DNA of 64,000 nucleotides from contig NZ_JAERRK010000021.1 of the NCBI RefSeq assembly GCF_016741775.1, forward strand, positions 1 to 64,000, given 5' to 3'. Shown piece after piece: positions 16,627-27,058 of this stretch (positions are counted from its first letter, which is position 1; each line of letters begins with the position of its first letter). A program made the position numbers and the translations under genes. The notes under the pieces were generated by a model, which did not search any database, had not been told where the DNA came from, and worked only from the letters and a program-made list of their open reading frames with translations. The DNA comes from Streptomyces actinomycinicus. Lineage in GTDB: Bacteria > Actinomycetota > Actinomycetes > Streptomycetales > Streptomycetaceae.

Positions 16627-18429
16627 CTAGCCGCCGTACGCCCCCGAGGCGGTCAGCCGCAGGGCCGTGTCGATCAGCGGCACGTGACTGAAGGCCTGCG
16701 GGAAGTTGCCGACCTGCCGCTTCAGGCGCGGGTCCCACTCCTCGGCGAGCAGACCGAGGTCGTTGCGCAGCGCGAGGAGCCTCTCGAACAGTTTGCGGGC
16801 CTCGTCCACCCGGCCGATCATCGCCAGGTCGTCCGCCATCCAGAACGAACAGGCCAGGAAGGCGCCCTCGTCGCCGGGCAGACCGTCGACGCCCTCGTGC
16901 TCGCCCTCCGTCGGGTAGCGCAGGATGAACCCGTCCGGCGTGGACAGCTCGCGCTGGATCGCCTCGATCGTGCCGATGACACGCTTGTCGTCCGGCGGCA
17001 GGAAGCCCATCTGCGGGATCAGCAGCAGCGAGGCGTCCAGCTCCTGCGACCCGTACGACTGGGTGAAGGTGTTGCGCTCCTTGTCGTAGCCCTTCTCGCA
17101 CACGTCCCGGTGGATGTCGTCGCGCAGTTCCTTCCAGCGCTCCAGCGGGCCGTCCGCGTCACCGGACTCGATCAGCTTGATCGTGCGGTCCACGGCGACC
17201 CAGGCCATCACCTTGGAGTGCACGAAGTGCCGGCGCGGCCCGCGCACCTCCCAGATGCCCTCGTCCGGCTCCTGCCAGTGGTCCTCCAGGTAGCGGATCA
17301 GCTTCAGCTGGAGCAGCGAGGCGTAGTCGTTGCGCGCCAGGCCCGTCATGTGACCCAGGTGCAGGGCCTCGGTGACCTCGCCGTACACGTCGAGCTGGAG
17401 CTGGTGCGCGGCGCCGTTGCCGACCCGGACCGGGCTCGAGTTCTCGTAACCCGGCAGCCAGTCCAGCTCGGCCTCGCCCAGCTCGCGCTCGCCCGCGATG
17501 CCGTACATGATCTGCAGGTTCTCCGGGTCGCCGGCGACCGCCCGCAGCAGCCACTCGCGCCAGGCGCGGGCCTCCTCGCGGTAACCGGTGCGCAGCAGCG
17601 AGGACAGGGTGATCGCCGCGTCCCGCAGCCAGGTGTAGCGGTAGTCCCAGTTGCGCACGCCGCCGATGTCCTCCGGCAGGGACGTGGTGGGCGCGGCGAC
17701 GATGCCGCCCGTCGGGGCGTACGTCAGCGCCTTGAGGGTGATCAGGGAGCGGACCACCGCCTCGCGGTACGGCCCGTGGTACGTGCAGTGGTCCACCCAT
17801 TCGCGCCAGAAGTCCTCCGTCGCCTCCAGCGCGGCCTCCGGCTCCGGCAGCGGCGGCGGCTGCTTGTGCGAGGGCTGCCACGAGATCGTGAAGGCGATCC
17901 GGTCCCCCGGGGCGACCGTGAAGTCGGCGTAGGTCGTGAGCGACTTGCCGTAGGTCTCGGCCTCGGTGTCGAACCAGACCGAGTCCGGGCCGGCCACGGC
18001 CACCGTGCGGCCCTCGTGCTTGTGCACCCACGGCACCACCCGGCCGTAGGAGAACCGCATCCGCAGGGCGGAGCGCATCGGCACCCGGCCGGTGACCCCC
18101 TCCACGATCCGGATCAGCTGCGGGGCGCCGTCACGCGGGGGCATGAAATCGGTCACGCGCACGGTGCCGCGCGGGGTGTCCCACTCCGATTCCAGGATCA
18201 GCGAGTCGCCGCGGTAGCCGCGCCGGGCGGCGGTGGGGGGCGGCGAGTCGGCCGCGTGGGCCGGGCCGAGCCGCCAGAAGCCGTGTTCCTCGGTGCCCAG
18301 CAGGCCGGCGAAGATGGCATGCGAGTCGAAGCGGGGAAGGCACAGCCAGTCCACCGTGCCGTCCCGGCAGACCAGCGTCGCGGTCTGCATGTCTCCGATG
18401 AGTGCGTAGTCTTCGATGCGCCCGGCCAC
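16627..18429 (-). CDS. Glycoside hydrolase family 15 (trehalase/glucoamylase-like)
   Basis: About 600 residues. An N-terminal beta-sandwich (IEDYALIGDMQTATLVCRDGTVDWLC begins it) precedes an (alpha/alpha)6 barrel with the GH15 segments GGVRNWDYRYTWLRDAA and, near the end, LGLLAEEWDP, which holds the likely catalytic base Glu. Actinobacterial cytosolic members hydrolyse trehalose or alpha-glucans; the substrate here is not decided. The GTG at 18429 has GGAG six bases upstream. In-frame starts at 18453 and 18492 (TTG) are possible. No signal peptide, so cytosolic. Confidence 0.85.
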   Translation of the reverse strand: MAGRIEDYALIGDMQTATLVCRDGTVDWLCLPRFDSHAIFAGLLGTEEHGFWRLGPAHAADSPPPTAARRGYRGDSLILESEWDTPRGTVRVTDFMPPRDGAPQLIRIVEGVTGRVPMRSALRMRFSYGRVVPWVHKHEGRTVAVAGPDSVWFDTEAETYGKSLTTYADFTVAPGDRIAFTISWQPSHKQPPPLPEPEAALEATEDFWREWVDHCTYHGPYREAVVRSLITLKALTYAPTGGIVAAPTTSLPEDIGGVRNWDYRYTWLRDAAITLSSLLRTGYREEARAWREWLLRAVAGDPENLQIMYGIAGERELGEAELDWLPGYENSSPVRVGNGAAHQLQLDVYGEVTEALHLGHMTGLARNDYASLLQLKLIRYLEDHWQEPDEGIWEVRGPRRHFVHSKVMAWVAVDRTIKLIESGDADGPLERWKELRDDIHRDVCEKGYDKERNTFTQSYGSQELDASLLLIPQMGFLPPDDKRVIGTIEAIQRELSTPDGFILRYPTEGEHEGVDGLPGDEGAFLACSFWMADDLAMIGRVDEARKLFERLLALRNDLGLLAEEWDPRLKRQVGNFPQAFSHVPLIDTALRLTASGAYGG

Positions 18430-18946
18430 GTGCAACTCCAGTCGAACGGCCACGTCACCCCCGCGCAGGGGGGCTGTCGCTAGTGCGGTCAAGGGTCGTT
18501 GTTATGCGTCGTTGAGCGGTGAAGCAAAGCAGTCCGCCGAATCCTGAGGCAAAACGGCAGTCTTTGCTCAACGAACTGCCGCGCTCTTGTTGTTCCGGGT
18601 GATGCAGGCGGGGGTGTGCCGTCGTTCCGGGCGTGCTCGGCAGCGAGTGTCCGAGCAGGATACGACGCACGTAGATGATCTGCGCGCCGCTCCAGGCAAC
18701 CCGTGTGGGCCGAACGAGTGACCATCGGGTGAGAAGTGTCTGAAGGGACGGCCGTGGTGAAGCGGCCCGTGCCCGGGCGAGCGCGGAGCGTGGCCGGAAG
18801 CCATCTCGGCCAGGCGCTGATACCCTGGTAGCCCGTGGACCGGTGGGCGAGAAACCCCCGAACCGCAGCGACGGCACCCCCGGAGGATTTCCTTCCGGCA
18901 GCCGCACCGCACGACAGACAGCGACCACGGGAGCCCCCTCTTGGCC
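18430..18946. other. Intergenic region with divergent promoters (GH15 and pyrG)
   Basis: No convincing gene. On the minus strand TTGCTT (18522-18527) and TAACAA (18499-18504) are 17 bp apart and should start the GH15 message near 18492. On the plus strand TACCCT (18821-18826) is a weak -10 candidate for pyrG, leaving a ~110-base leader. GCAAAG (18524-18529) and CTTTGC form an inverted repeat flanking the GH15 -35 area and could be an operator. Confidence 0.5.
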
Positions 18947-20596
<1,650 letters not shown>

Positions 20597-20696
20597 CACA
20601 CCCGGTTGTACGGTGGCCGGGGTGCGCACCCTCAACGGTGGGCACCCCGGCTTCCGTGTCGGGCCGGTTTTGCATGCACGTGTGGAAGGACAGGGC

Positions 20697-21323
20697 ATGA
20701 CGATCAAGGACACCCCCGAGGAGTGGGAGATCCGGGCCACGGACACCCCCTTCGTGGGCAACAAGACCTCCGTCCGCACCGACGACGTGGTCATGCCCGA
20801 CGGCTCGGTGGCCCGCCGCGACTACCAGGTCCACCCGGGTTCGGTGGCGGTCCTCGCCCTGGACGACGAGGACCGCGTGCTGCTGATCAACCAGTACCGG
20901 CACCCCGTGCGGCACAAGCTCTGGGAGATCCCGGCCGGCCTGCTGGACGTGCCCGGCGAGAACCCGCTGCACGCGGCCCAGCGGGAGCTGTACGAGGAGG
21001 CGCACGTCAAGGCCGAGGACTGGCGGGTGCTGACCGACGTGTACACCACCCCCGGCGGCTGTGACGAGGCCGTACGGATCTTCCTGGCCCGGAACCTGTC
21101 CGAGGCCGAGGGGGAGCGGTTCGCGGCGGAGCACGAGGAGACCGACATGCAGCACGCGCGGGTGCCGGTCGAGGAGCTGGTGCGCCGGGTGCTGGCCGGA
21201 GACGTGCACAACAACTGCCTGGTGGTGGGCGTGCTGTCGCTGGTCGCCGCCCGCGGCGGGGACGGCGTGGACGCCCTGCGGCCCGCCGGTGCGCCCTGGC
21301 CGGCACGTCCCTTCGCGTCCTGA
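20697..21323 (+). CDS. NUDIX hydrolase (ADP-ribose pyrophosphatase-like)
   Basis: 208 residues. The Nudix box is PAGLLDVPGENPLHAAQREL followed by YEEAHV, with the catalytic Glu pair; the preceding QYRHPVRHKLWEIPAG matches ADP-ribose pyrophosphatases. It probably cleaves ADP-ribose to AMP and ribose-5-phosphate. The ATG at 20697 follows GGAAGGACAGGGC. The order pyrG then a NUDIX gene is shared with mycobacteria, so it is probably co-transcribed with pyrG. Confidence 0.88.
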   Translation: MTIKDTPEEWEIRATDTPFVGNKTSVRTDDVVMPDGSVARRDYQVHPGSVAVLALDDEDRVLLINQYRHPVRHKLWEIPAGLLDVPGENPLHAAQRELYEEAHVKAEDWRVLTDVYTTPGGCDEAVRIFLARNLSEAEGERFAAEHEETDMQHARVPVEELVRRVLAGDVHNNCLVVGVLSLVAARGGDGVDALRPAGAPWPARPFAS

Positions 21324-21613
21324 TCTCACCCGGTCGCGCACTGGTGTGACCATCGCCTGATCCGATCGGGGGACCTGTCCGCCGCGCTCGTCACGGCACG
21401 TCGCAGAGCGTGAACTAGGCTCGTCGCGAGCGAGCCGAAGGGGCGCGCCGGTGTCGGAAGCGCGAACGCGCGGAGGCCCGAAGGGGTGAGCACGGTCGTG
21501 GTCCCGGCACCGGCCGAGGCGCCCCGGAGGCCAGGGAGCCAACAGACAGGTGCGAGGCCCGTACCGGACGGCACCGGCGGGGCCGCGCGTGCGGTGGGAC
21601 GGGAGTGTGGCCC

Positions 21614-23674
21614 GTGACGGATCAGGCGGTGGACACAGGCGAGGCCCGGCTGTCCGGGCACGCGGCCACGGAGCACCGTTTCCTGGGCCGCGCACGGGAG
21701 TTGAAGGAGCTGCGCGCCGACATCGAGCGCGCGGGACTGGACACCCTCTCCGGGCGCAAGGCGCCACGCGCGCGCGTGCTCCTCATCGCGGGCCGTCCCG
21801 GCTCCGGCCGCACCAGCCTCGCCGAGGAACTCGTCCGGCAGGTAGCCGGACGCTACCCCGGCGGAGTGCTGCGGGCCCGGCTGAGCGAACCCGACGGAAC
21901 GCCGGTGCCCGTCGAGAACACCGCCCGCGACCTGCTGACCGCGCTGGAGCTGCCTGCACCCGCCGGGGCCGCCGAGGAGGACCTCACCGCCGCCCTGCGC
22001 ACGGCCCTCACCGGCCGGCGGACGCTGCTCCTGCTCGACGACGCGGCCGGTGCCGAACAGGTCGACGCGCTGCTCCCGGACGCTCCCGACAGCCTGGTCG
22101 TGGCCGTCTCCTCGGGCCCGCTCACCGGGATCGCCGACGTCCGCCCCTGCACCCTCGGCGGCCTCGACACCAAGTCCGCCGTGGAGCTGCTCACCCGCTA
22201 CACGGGGTCGGTGCGCATCACCGTCGACCCGCGGTCCGCGGAGAGCCTGGTGGAGGCCTGCCAGGGGCATCCGGCCGCGCTCGTCCTGGCCGGCGGCTGG
22301 CTGGCCGCCCGGCCCAAGGCCGCCGTCTCCGACCTCGCCAAGCGGCTGCACACCGACGCCGATGACGGCAGCACCCCGACGGCCCGCGTCTTCCGGCTGG
22401 TCCACGACCAGCTGCCCGGGCAGTCCGCCCGGATACTGCGACTGCTCTGCCTCGCCCCGGCCGGCCTGGTCGACCCGCACACCGCCTCCTCGCTCGCCGG
22501 CTGCTCGATCGACGCCGCCCGCGGCTGCCTGGACGACCTCGTCGCCCTCGGCCTGCTGCACCCGGTGGAGTCGCCGCTGCCCCAGTACCAGGTCCCCGGA
22601 TGGCTGCACCCGCTGCTGCGCGCCCTCGCCCAGAGCCAGGAGCGGCCCGCGGAGCTGCAGCTGGCCCGGGCGCGGATGCTGGAGCGGACGGTGCGGCTGC
22701 TGCACTCCTGCCGGCTGATCACCGAGACGGACAGCCCGCAGGCCCGCGAGAAGCTGAACGCGATGCCCCGCGAGGCGCGTTTCCCGACCCCCCGGGCCGC
22801 CGCCGACTGGCTGCGCGTCCGGCGGCCCGCCCTGCTGGCCTCCGTGCGGCTCGCGGTGGCCGACGGGGAGCTGGACACGCTCGCCCGCCGGCTGATGTCC
22901 CAGCTGGTCCGGGCCATGGCGGCGCATGTCGGCACCCAGGCCGCAGCTCCCGACCTGTACGGCGTCCACGGCCTGGTGCTGGACGTCGCCGAGCGGCGCG
23001 GCCTGCCCCGGGAGAAGGCCGCGGCCCTGCTGAACCTGGGCGACCTGGACGCGCAGACCGGCCGCACCCGCGCCGCCCTGGCCCGCTACCGGGCCGCCCT
23101 GGACGCCGGACGCCAGGCGAACGACCCGTACGCGACCGGCCGCGCGATGGAATCCGTAGGCGGCGCCCACCAGGAACTGGGCGACTACGACCGGGCCGCG
23201 GACTGGTTCGGCCGGGCCCTGGCCGAGCGGCTGGCCCGCGGGGAGCACCCGGAGGCCGCCCGGCTGTACGGGCGGACGGCCACCGCCCACACCTACGCGG
23301 GCCGCTACGGCGAGGCGCTGAGGAACTGGCGGGCCGCCCTCGCCGGCTACCGCAGGAGCGGCGATGTCGCCGCCAGCGCGCGGGCGTTGAGTGAGATCGC
23401 CCGGGTGCAGGAGTACGCCGGGCGGCCGGAGGAATCGCTGCGCACCTGCCAGGAGGCAGTGGAGTGGGCACGGCGTGCCGAGGACACCCGGTTGCAGGCC
23501 GCGCTGCAGCTGCGGCTGGCCGACACCCTGGACCGCATGGGCGACCCCGCGGCGGCCCGCCTGCACCGCTCGGCGGCGGAGCGCATGCTGGGTGAGGAGC
23601 CGTCGGAGGACGACACTCTGCAGGATCAGGGCGCTGAGGCCTGCGAAATCCGTACTGCATCCAGCGAAGATTGA
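21614..23674 (+). CDS. NB-ARC-type ATPase with C-terminal TPR repeats (AfsR-like, no DNA-binding domain)
   Basis: 686 residues. After HRFLGRARELKEL comes a P-loop (IAGRPGSGRTSLAEELV), a Walker B-like TLLLLDDAAG and the GHPAALVLAGGWLA segment typical of NB-ARC/AfsR ATPases. Residues ~450-650 are tetratricopeptide repeats (GDLDAQTGRTRAALARYRAA, ELGDYDRAADWFGRALAE). AfsR-type regulators have a SARP domain in front of this; here it is missing, so the protein may act as a signalling partner. The GTG at 21614 has GGGAG eight bases upstream; a GTG at 21605 is possible. Confidence 0.8.
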   Translation: MTDQAVDTGEARLSGHAATEHRFLGRARELKELRADIERAGLDTLSGRKAPRARVLLIAGRPGSGRTSLAEELVRQVAGRYPGGVLRARLSEPDGTPVPVENTARDLLTALELPAPAGAAEEDLTAALRTALTGRRTLLLLDDAAGAEQVDALLPDAPDSLVVAVSSGPLTGIADVRPCTLGGLDTKSAVELLTRYTGSVRITVDPRSAESLVEACQGHPAALVLAGGWLAARPKAAVSDLAKRLHTDADDGSTPTARVFRLVHDQLPGQSARILRLLCLAPAGLVDPHTASSLAGCSIDAARGCLDDLVALGLLHPVESPLPQYQVPGWLHPLLRALAQSQERPAELQLARARMLERTVRLLHSCRLITETDSPQAREKLNAMPREARFPTPRAAADWLRVRRPALLASVRLAVADGELDTLARRLMSQLVRAMAAHVGTQAAAPDLYGVHGLVLDVAERRGLPREKAAALLNLGDLDAQTGRTRAALARYRAALDAGRQANDPYATGRAMESVGGAHQELGDYDRAADWFGRALAERLARGEHPEAARLYGRTATAHTYAGRYGEALRNWRAALAGYRRSGDVAASARALSEIARVQEYAGRPEESLRTCQEAVEWARRAEDTRLQAALQLRLADTLDRMGDPAAARLHRSAAERMLGEEPSEDDTLQDQGAEACEIRTASSED

Positions 23675-23813
23675 TGCAATGAAAGGCTAGACAGGCGGAA
23701 CACCTTCATTAGACTGGCTCTGCCGCACGTTCTCCTGCGGTGTCTCCCGGTATGCCCCCGCATGCCTGGGTATGTCATGTAAAGCACCCCCCATACCCTC
23801 TGAGCCAAGGACC

Positions 23814-24938
23814 GTGATCGACGTGAAGGTCGGCATCCCCCGCGAGGTCAAGAACAACGAGTTCCGGGTGGCCATCACCCCCGCCGGTGTGCACGAGCTG
23901 GTGCGCAACGGGCACCAGGTCGTCGTCGAGCGGGGCGCCGGCCTCGGTTCGTCGATCACCGACGAGGAGTACGTCTCCGCCGGTGCCGCGATCCTGGACA
24001 CCGCCGACGAGGTCTGGGCCACTGCCGACCTGCTGCTGAAGGTCAAGGAGCCCATCGCGGAGGAGTACCACCGTCTCCGCAAGGACCAGATCCTCTTCAC
24101 CTACCTGCACCTGGCCGCCTCCAAGGAGTGCACGGACGCGCTCATCGAGTCCGGCACCACGGCCATCGCCTACGAGACGGTGGAGCTGCCGAACCGCGCC
24201 CTGCCGCTGCTCGCCCCGATGTCGGAGGTCGCGGGCCGGCTGGCCCCGCAGGTCGGCGCCTACCACCTGATGCGCGCGGCCGGCGGCCGTGGCGTGCTCC
24301 CCGGCGGCGTCCCGGGCGTCACCCCGGCCAAGGCCGTGGTCATCGGCGGCGGTGTCTCCGGCTGGAACGCCACCCAGGTCGCCGTCGGCATGGGCTTCGA
24401 GGTGACCCTGCTCGACCGCGACATCAACAAGCTGCGCGAGGCCGACAAGATCTTCGGTACGAAGGTCAAGGCGATCATGTCCAACTCCTTCGAGCTGGAG
24501 AAGGCCGTCCTCGACGCCGACCTCGTCATCGGTGCCGTCCTCATCCCGGGCGCCAAGGCTCCGAAGCTGGTCACCAACGAGCTGGTGTCCCGCATGAAGC
24601 CCGGAAGTGTTCTTGTCGACATCGCGATCGACCAGGGCGGCTGCTTCGAGGACTCCCGTCCCACCACGCACGCCGAGCCGACCTTCCGCGTCCACAACTC
24701 GGTCTTCTACTGCGTGGCCAACATGCCGGGCGCGGTGCCGAACACCTCCACCAACGCCCTCACCAACGCCACGATGCCGTACATCGTCTCGCTGGCCAAC
24801 AACGGCTGGGTCGAGGCGCTGCGCCGCGACGCCGCGCTCGCCAAGGGTCTCAACACCCATGACGGCAAGGTCGTTTACAAGGAGGTCGCCGAGGCCCACG
24901 GCCTGGAGCACGTCGAGCTGGAGTCCCTGCTCGGCTGA
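23814..24938 (+). CDS. ald: Alanine dehydrogenase
   Basis: 374 residues. NAD-dependent interconversion of L-alanine and pyruvate plus ammonia. The N-terminus KVGIPREVKNNEFRVAITPAG is typical. The catalytic Lys is in LLKVKEPI and the catalytic His in TYLHLAAS. The Rossmann motif is VVIGGGVSGWNATQVAVGMG. A GTG at 23823 (MKVGIPRE) has better spacing from AAGGA and is equally plausible. Transcribed alone, with a strong terminator downstream. Confidence 0.94.
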   Translation: MIDVKVGIPREVKNNEFRVAITPAGVHELVRNGHQVVVERGAGLGSSITDEEYVSAGAAILDTADEVWATADLLLKVKEPIAEEYHRLRKDQILFTYLHLAASKECTDALIESGTTAIAYETVELPNRALPLLAPMSEVAGRLAPQVGAYHLMRAAGGRGVLPGGVPGVTPAKAVVIGGGVSGWNATQVAVGMGFEVTLLDRDINKLREADKIFGTKVKAIMSNSFELEKAVLDADLVIGAVLIPGAKAPKLVTNELVSRMKPGSVLVDIAIDQGGCFEDSRPTTHAEPTFRVHNSVFYCVANMPGAVPNTSTNALTNATMPYIVSLANNGWVEALRRDAALAKGLNTHDGKVVYKEVAEAHGLEHVELESLLG

Positions 24939-25017
24939 CCCCTTCCGACCAGGTGAGTCGCTAAGTCGCCAGCAGGAAAAAGGCGATTCGTCAACACGCC
25001 TCGTCAACCTCGCGCAC

Positions 25018-25050
25018 CCGGCCGGACCTTGCCCGACAAGGTCCGGCCGG
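25018..25050 (+). terminator. Intrinsic terminator of ald
   Basis: Perfect 14-bp stem CCGGCCGGACCTTG / CAAGGTCCGGCCGG with a five-base loop (CCCGA), 80 bases after the ald stop. No U-run follows, as is common in Streptomyces. Confidence 0.85.
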
Positions 25051-25208
25051 ATGTGTGTATGGTCACTTTGCGGCTCTCGGTCAACTCGCCTCGAACGTAA
25101 CCCTTCGACCGATTCGCACACCGGTGAAACCTGCTGTGCGACGGCCGTACGCCCTTGACAGCGGGATGTTTCATTGCCGACACATCCTGCCGGGTCCGGC
25201 GGATTGTG

Positions 25209-25238
25209 TTGCTGCGGACCGCCGACACGCCATAGAGT
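25209..25238 (+). promoter_or_regulatory. Promoter of the parA-like/scpAB operon
   Basis: TTGCTG (25209-25214) and TAGAGT (25233-25238) are separated by 18 bp, fitting a HrdB-type promoter, about 70 bases upstream of the GTG start. Predicted by eye. Confidence 0.45.
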
Positions 25239-25311
25239 CGCCAACCGTCGGCATGGTGCCACGCTGACCTTGTCTAGAAGTTTCCTGGTCACCAAGGAGG
25301 TAAGACGACTT

Positions 25312-26487
25312 GTGAATGAGTCGACATTTTCTCCCGGGGGTGGTCAACCAGGAATGCCGGTCCGGGGCCAGGGTCCCGCGGGATTCGAGGCTGTCGGCTC
25401 CGTCGCTGTGCGCACCTTCGCAGCCCACCAGAGTTCCGGTCCGCAGGCGGCCGGGACAGCACACCAGAGCATGGATGGCCATCACGTGAACGCCATGGCC
25501 GGCGACGGAAGTGGCGCGCCCCACAACCACTTCGCCGACTACGACGAACTGCCCGAGGGGCACTTCTACGACCCCGATGCCGAGTACGAGCCCGATCCGG
25601 AGTACGCGGCCACGCTCGCGCCCGACGCGGCCCGCCAGCGCCGTGAGCGCGTCGGTCCGACCGGACGCCCGCTGCCGTACTTCCCGATCCCGGGCCCGCT
25701 GACCGACCACGGCCCCGCGAAGATCATCGCGATGTGCAACCAGAAGGGTGGCGTCGGCAAGACGACGTCGACCATCAACCTGGGTGCCGCGCTCGCGGAG
25801 TACGGCCGGCGCGTGCTGCTCGTGGACTTCGACCCGCAGGGCGCGCTGTCGGTCGGTCTCGGCGTCAACCCGATGGAGCTGGACCTCACCGTCTACAACC
25901 TGCTCATGGAGCGGGGCATGTCGGCGGACGAGGTCCTGCTGAAGACGGCGGTCCCCAACATGGACCTGCTGCCCTCCAACATCGACCTGTCGGCCGCCGA
26001 GGTCCAGCTGGTCTCCGAGGTCGCCCGCGAGTCGACCCTGCAGCGGGCGCTCAAGCCGCTGCTGCCCGACTACGACTACATCGTGATCGACTGTCAGCCC
26101 TCGCTCGGCCTGCTCACGGTCAACGCGCTGACGGCCGCTCACAAGGTGATCGTGCCGCTGGAGTGCGAGTTCTTCGCCCTGCGCGGTGTGGCCCTGCTGA
26201 CCGAGACCATCGAGAAGGTCCAGGAGCGGCTCAACCCCGAGCTGGAGCTGGACGGCATCCTCGCCACGATGTACGACTCGCGCACGGTCCACAGCCGCGA
26301 GGTGCTGGCCCGTGTCGTCGAGGCGTTCGACGATCACGTCTACCACACGGTCATCGGCCGCACGGTCCGTTTCCCGGAGACCACGGTCGCCGGTGAGCCG
26401 ATCACCACGTACGCCTCCAACTCCGTCGGTGCCGCCGCCTACCGCCAGCTCGCCAGGGAGGTGCTCGCCCGGTGTCACGCCGAGTGA
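25312..26487 (+). CDS. ParA-family ATPase
   Basis: 391 residues. The first ~125 are a Gly/His/Asp/Glu-rich variable region. The rest is a ParA/Soj ATPase with deviant Walker A KGGVGKTTSTINLGAAL, Walker A' VDFDPQGALS and Walker B YIVIDCQPSLGLLTVNALTAA. It is distinct from the oriC parAB pair and corresponds in position to the Rv1708-type ParA homologue. It probably binds DNA or a partner in an ATP-controlled way for chromosome organisation. The GTG at 25312 is preceded by AAGGAGG. Confidence 0.9.
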   Translation: MNESTFSPGGGQPGMPVRGQGPAGFEAVGSVAVRTFAAHQSSGPQAAGTAHQSMDGHHVNAMAGDGSGAPHNHFADYDELPEGHFYDPDAEYEPDPEYAATLAPDAARQRRERVGPTGRPLPYFPIPGPLTDHGPAKIIAMCNQKGGVGKTTSTINLGAALAEYGRRVLLVDFDPQGALSVGLGVNPMELDLTVYNLLMERGMSADEVLLKTAVPNMDLLPSNIDLSAAEVQLVSEVARESTLQRALKPLLPDYDYIVIDCQPSLGLLTVNALTAAHKVIVPLECEFFALRGVALLTETIEKVQERLNPELELDGILATMYDSRTVHSREVLARVVEAFDDHVYHTVIGRTVRFPETTVAGEPITTYASNSVGAAAYRQLAREVLARCHAE

Positions 26488-27020
26488 GTCTGCCGGGGGC
26501 CGACGAACTCTTCCGTACGACAGGGGGAACGGCGCTCCAGCCGTCAAGTCCCCGGCGCCCGGCCAATGGTGAGGCCAGGGTGCCGGCTCCCGCGGGGGAG
26601 AGCGACGAGACGGCCGCCGCCGAGGACACACCGCAGTCGGTGCCCGTGCAGGGCGGCGACGGCGAGGGCGCGGAGCACGTGGCGGCGGAGGCCGAGCCGG
26701 CCGAGGCCGGCGAGTCCCGCACTCGCCCGGCGCGCCGCCAGGCGGCGGCGCAGGAAGGTTCTGCCGCGCAGCCGCGCAAGCGCGGGCGGGCGGCTGCCCG
26801 GCGGCCCAGCGGCCGGGAACGGCACGACGAGAAGATCACCGTGTACGTGTCGGCCGAGGAGCTGATGGACCTCGAGCACGCGCGGCTGGTGCTGCGCGGC
26901 GAGCACGGTCTCGCGGTCGACCGCGGACGGATCGTCCGCGAGGCGGTGGCCGTGGTGCTGGCCGACCTGGAGTCCCGTGGGGACGCGAGCATTCTGGTGA
27001 GACGGCTGCGGGGTCGGTAG
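26472..27020 (+). CDS. Ribbon-helix-helix-like partner of the ParA homologue
   Basis: 182 residues. The N-terminal ~115 residues are disordered and charged (Glu/Pro, then Arg/Ala-rich: RKRGRAAARRPSGRERHD). The C-terminal 60 residues (KITVYVSAEELMDLEHARL, then GRIVREAVAVVLADLE) have the strand-helix-helix pattern of ribbon-helix-helix DNA-binding proteins. The GTG start lies 16 bases inside the end of the ParA-like gene, so the two are translationally coupled. Such pairs recall type Ib partition systems; a DNA-adaptor role is inference. Confidence 0.75.
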   Translation: MSRRVSLPGADELFRTTGGTALQPSSPRRPANGEARVPAPAGESDETAAAEDTPQSVPVQGGDGEGAEHVAAEAEPAEAGESRTRPARRQAAAQEGSAAQPRKRGRAAARRPSGRERHDEKITVYVSAEELMDLEHARLVLRGEHGLAVDRGRIVREAVAVVLADLESRGDASILVRRLRGR

Positions 27021-27058
27021 TCGGCCATGAGGTCCGCAGGCGGTAGCCTGCGACGGCC

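Larger units (their letters stand above)
24939..25311. other. Intergenic region between ald and the ParA-like gene
   Basis: It holds the ald terminator (25018-25050) and the promoter of the chromosome-organisation operon (25209-25238), then a strong AAGGAGG Shine-Dalgarno sequence at 25294-25300. I see no gene in it. Confidence 0.7.

Noticed and set aside
18489..18725. A 78-residue minus-strand frame upstream of the GH15 gene.
   Set aside because: No Shine-Dalgarno, no family pattern and it overlaps the predicted promoter.
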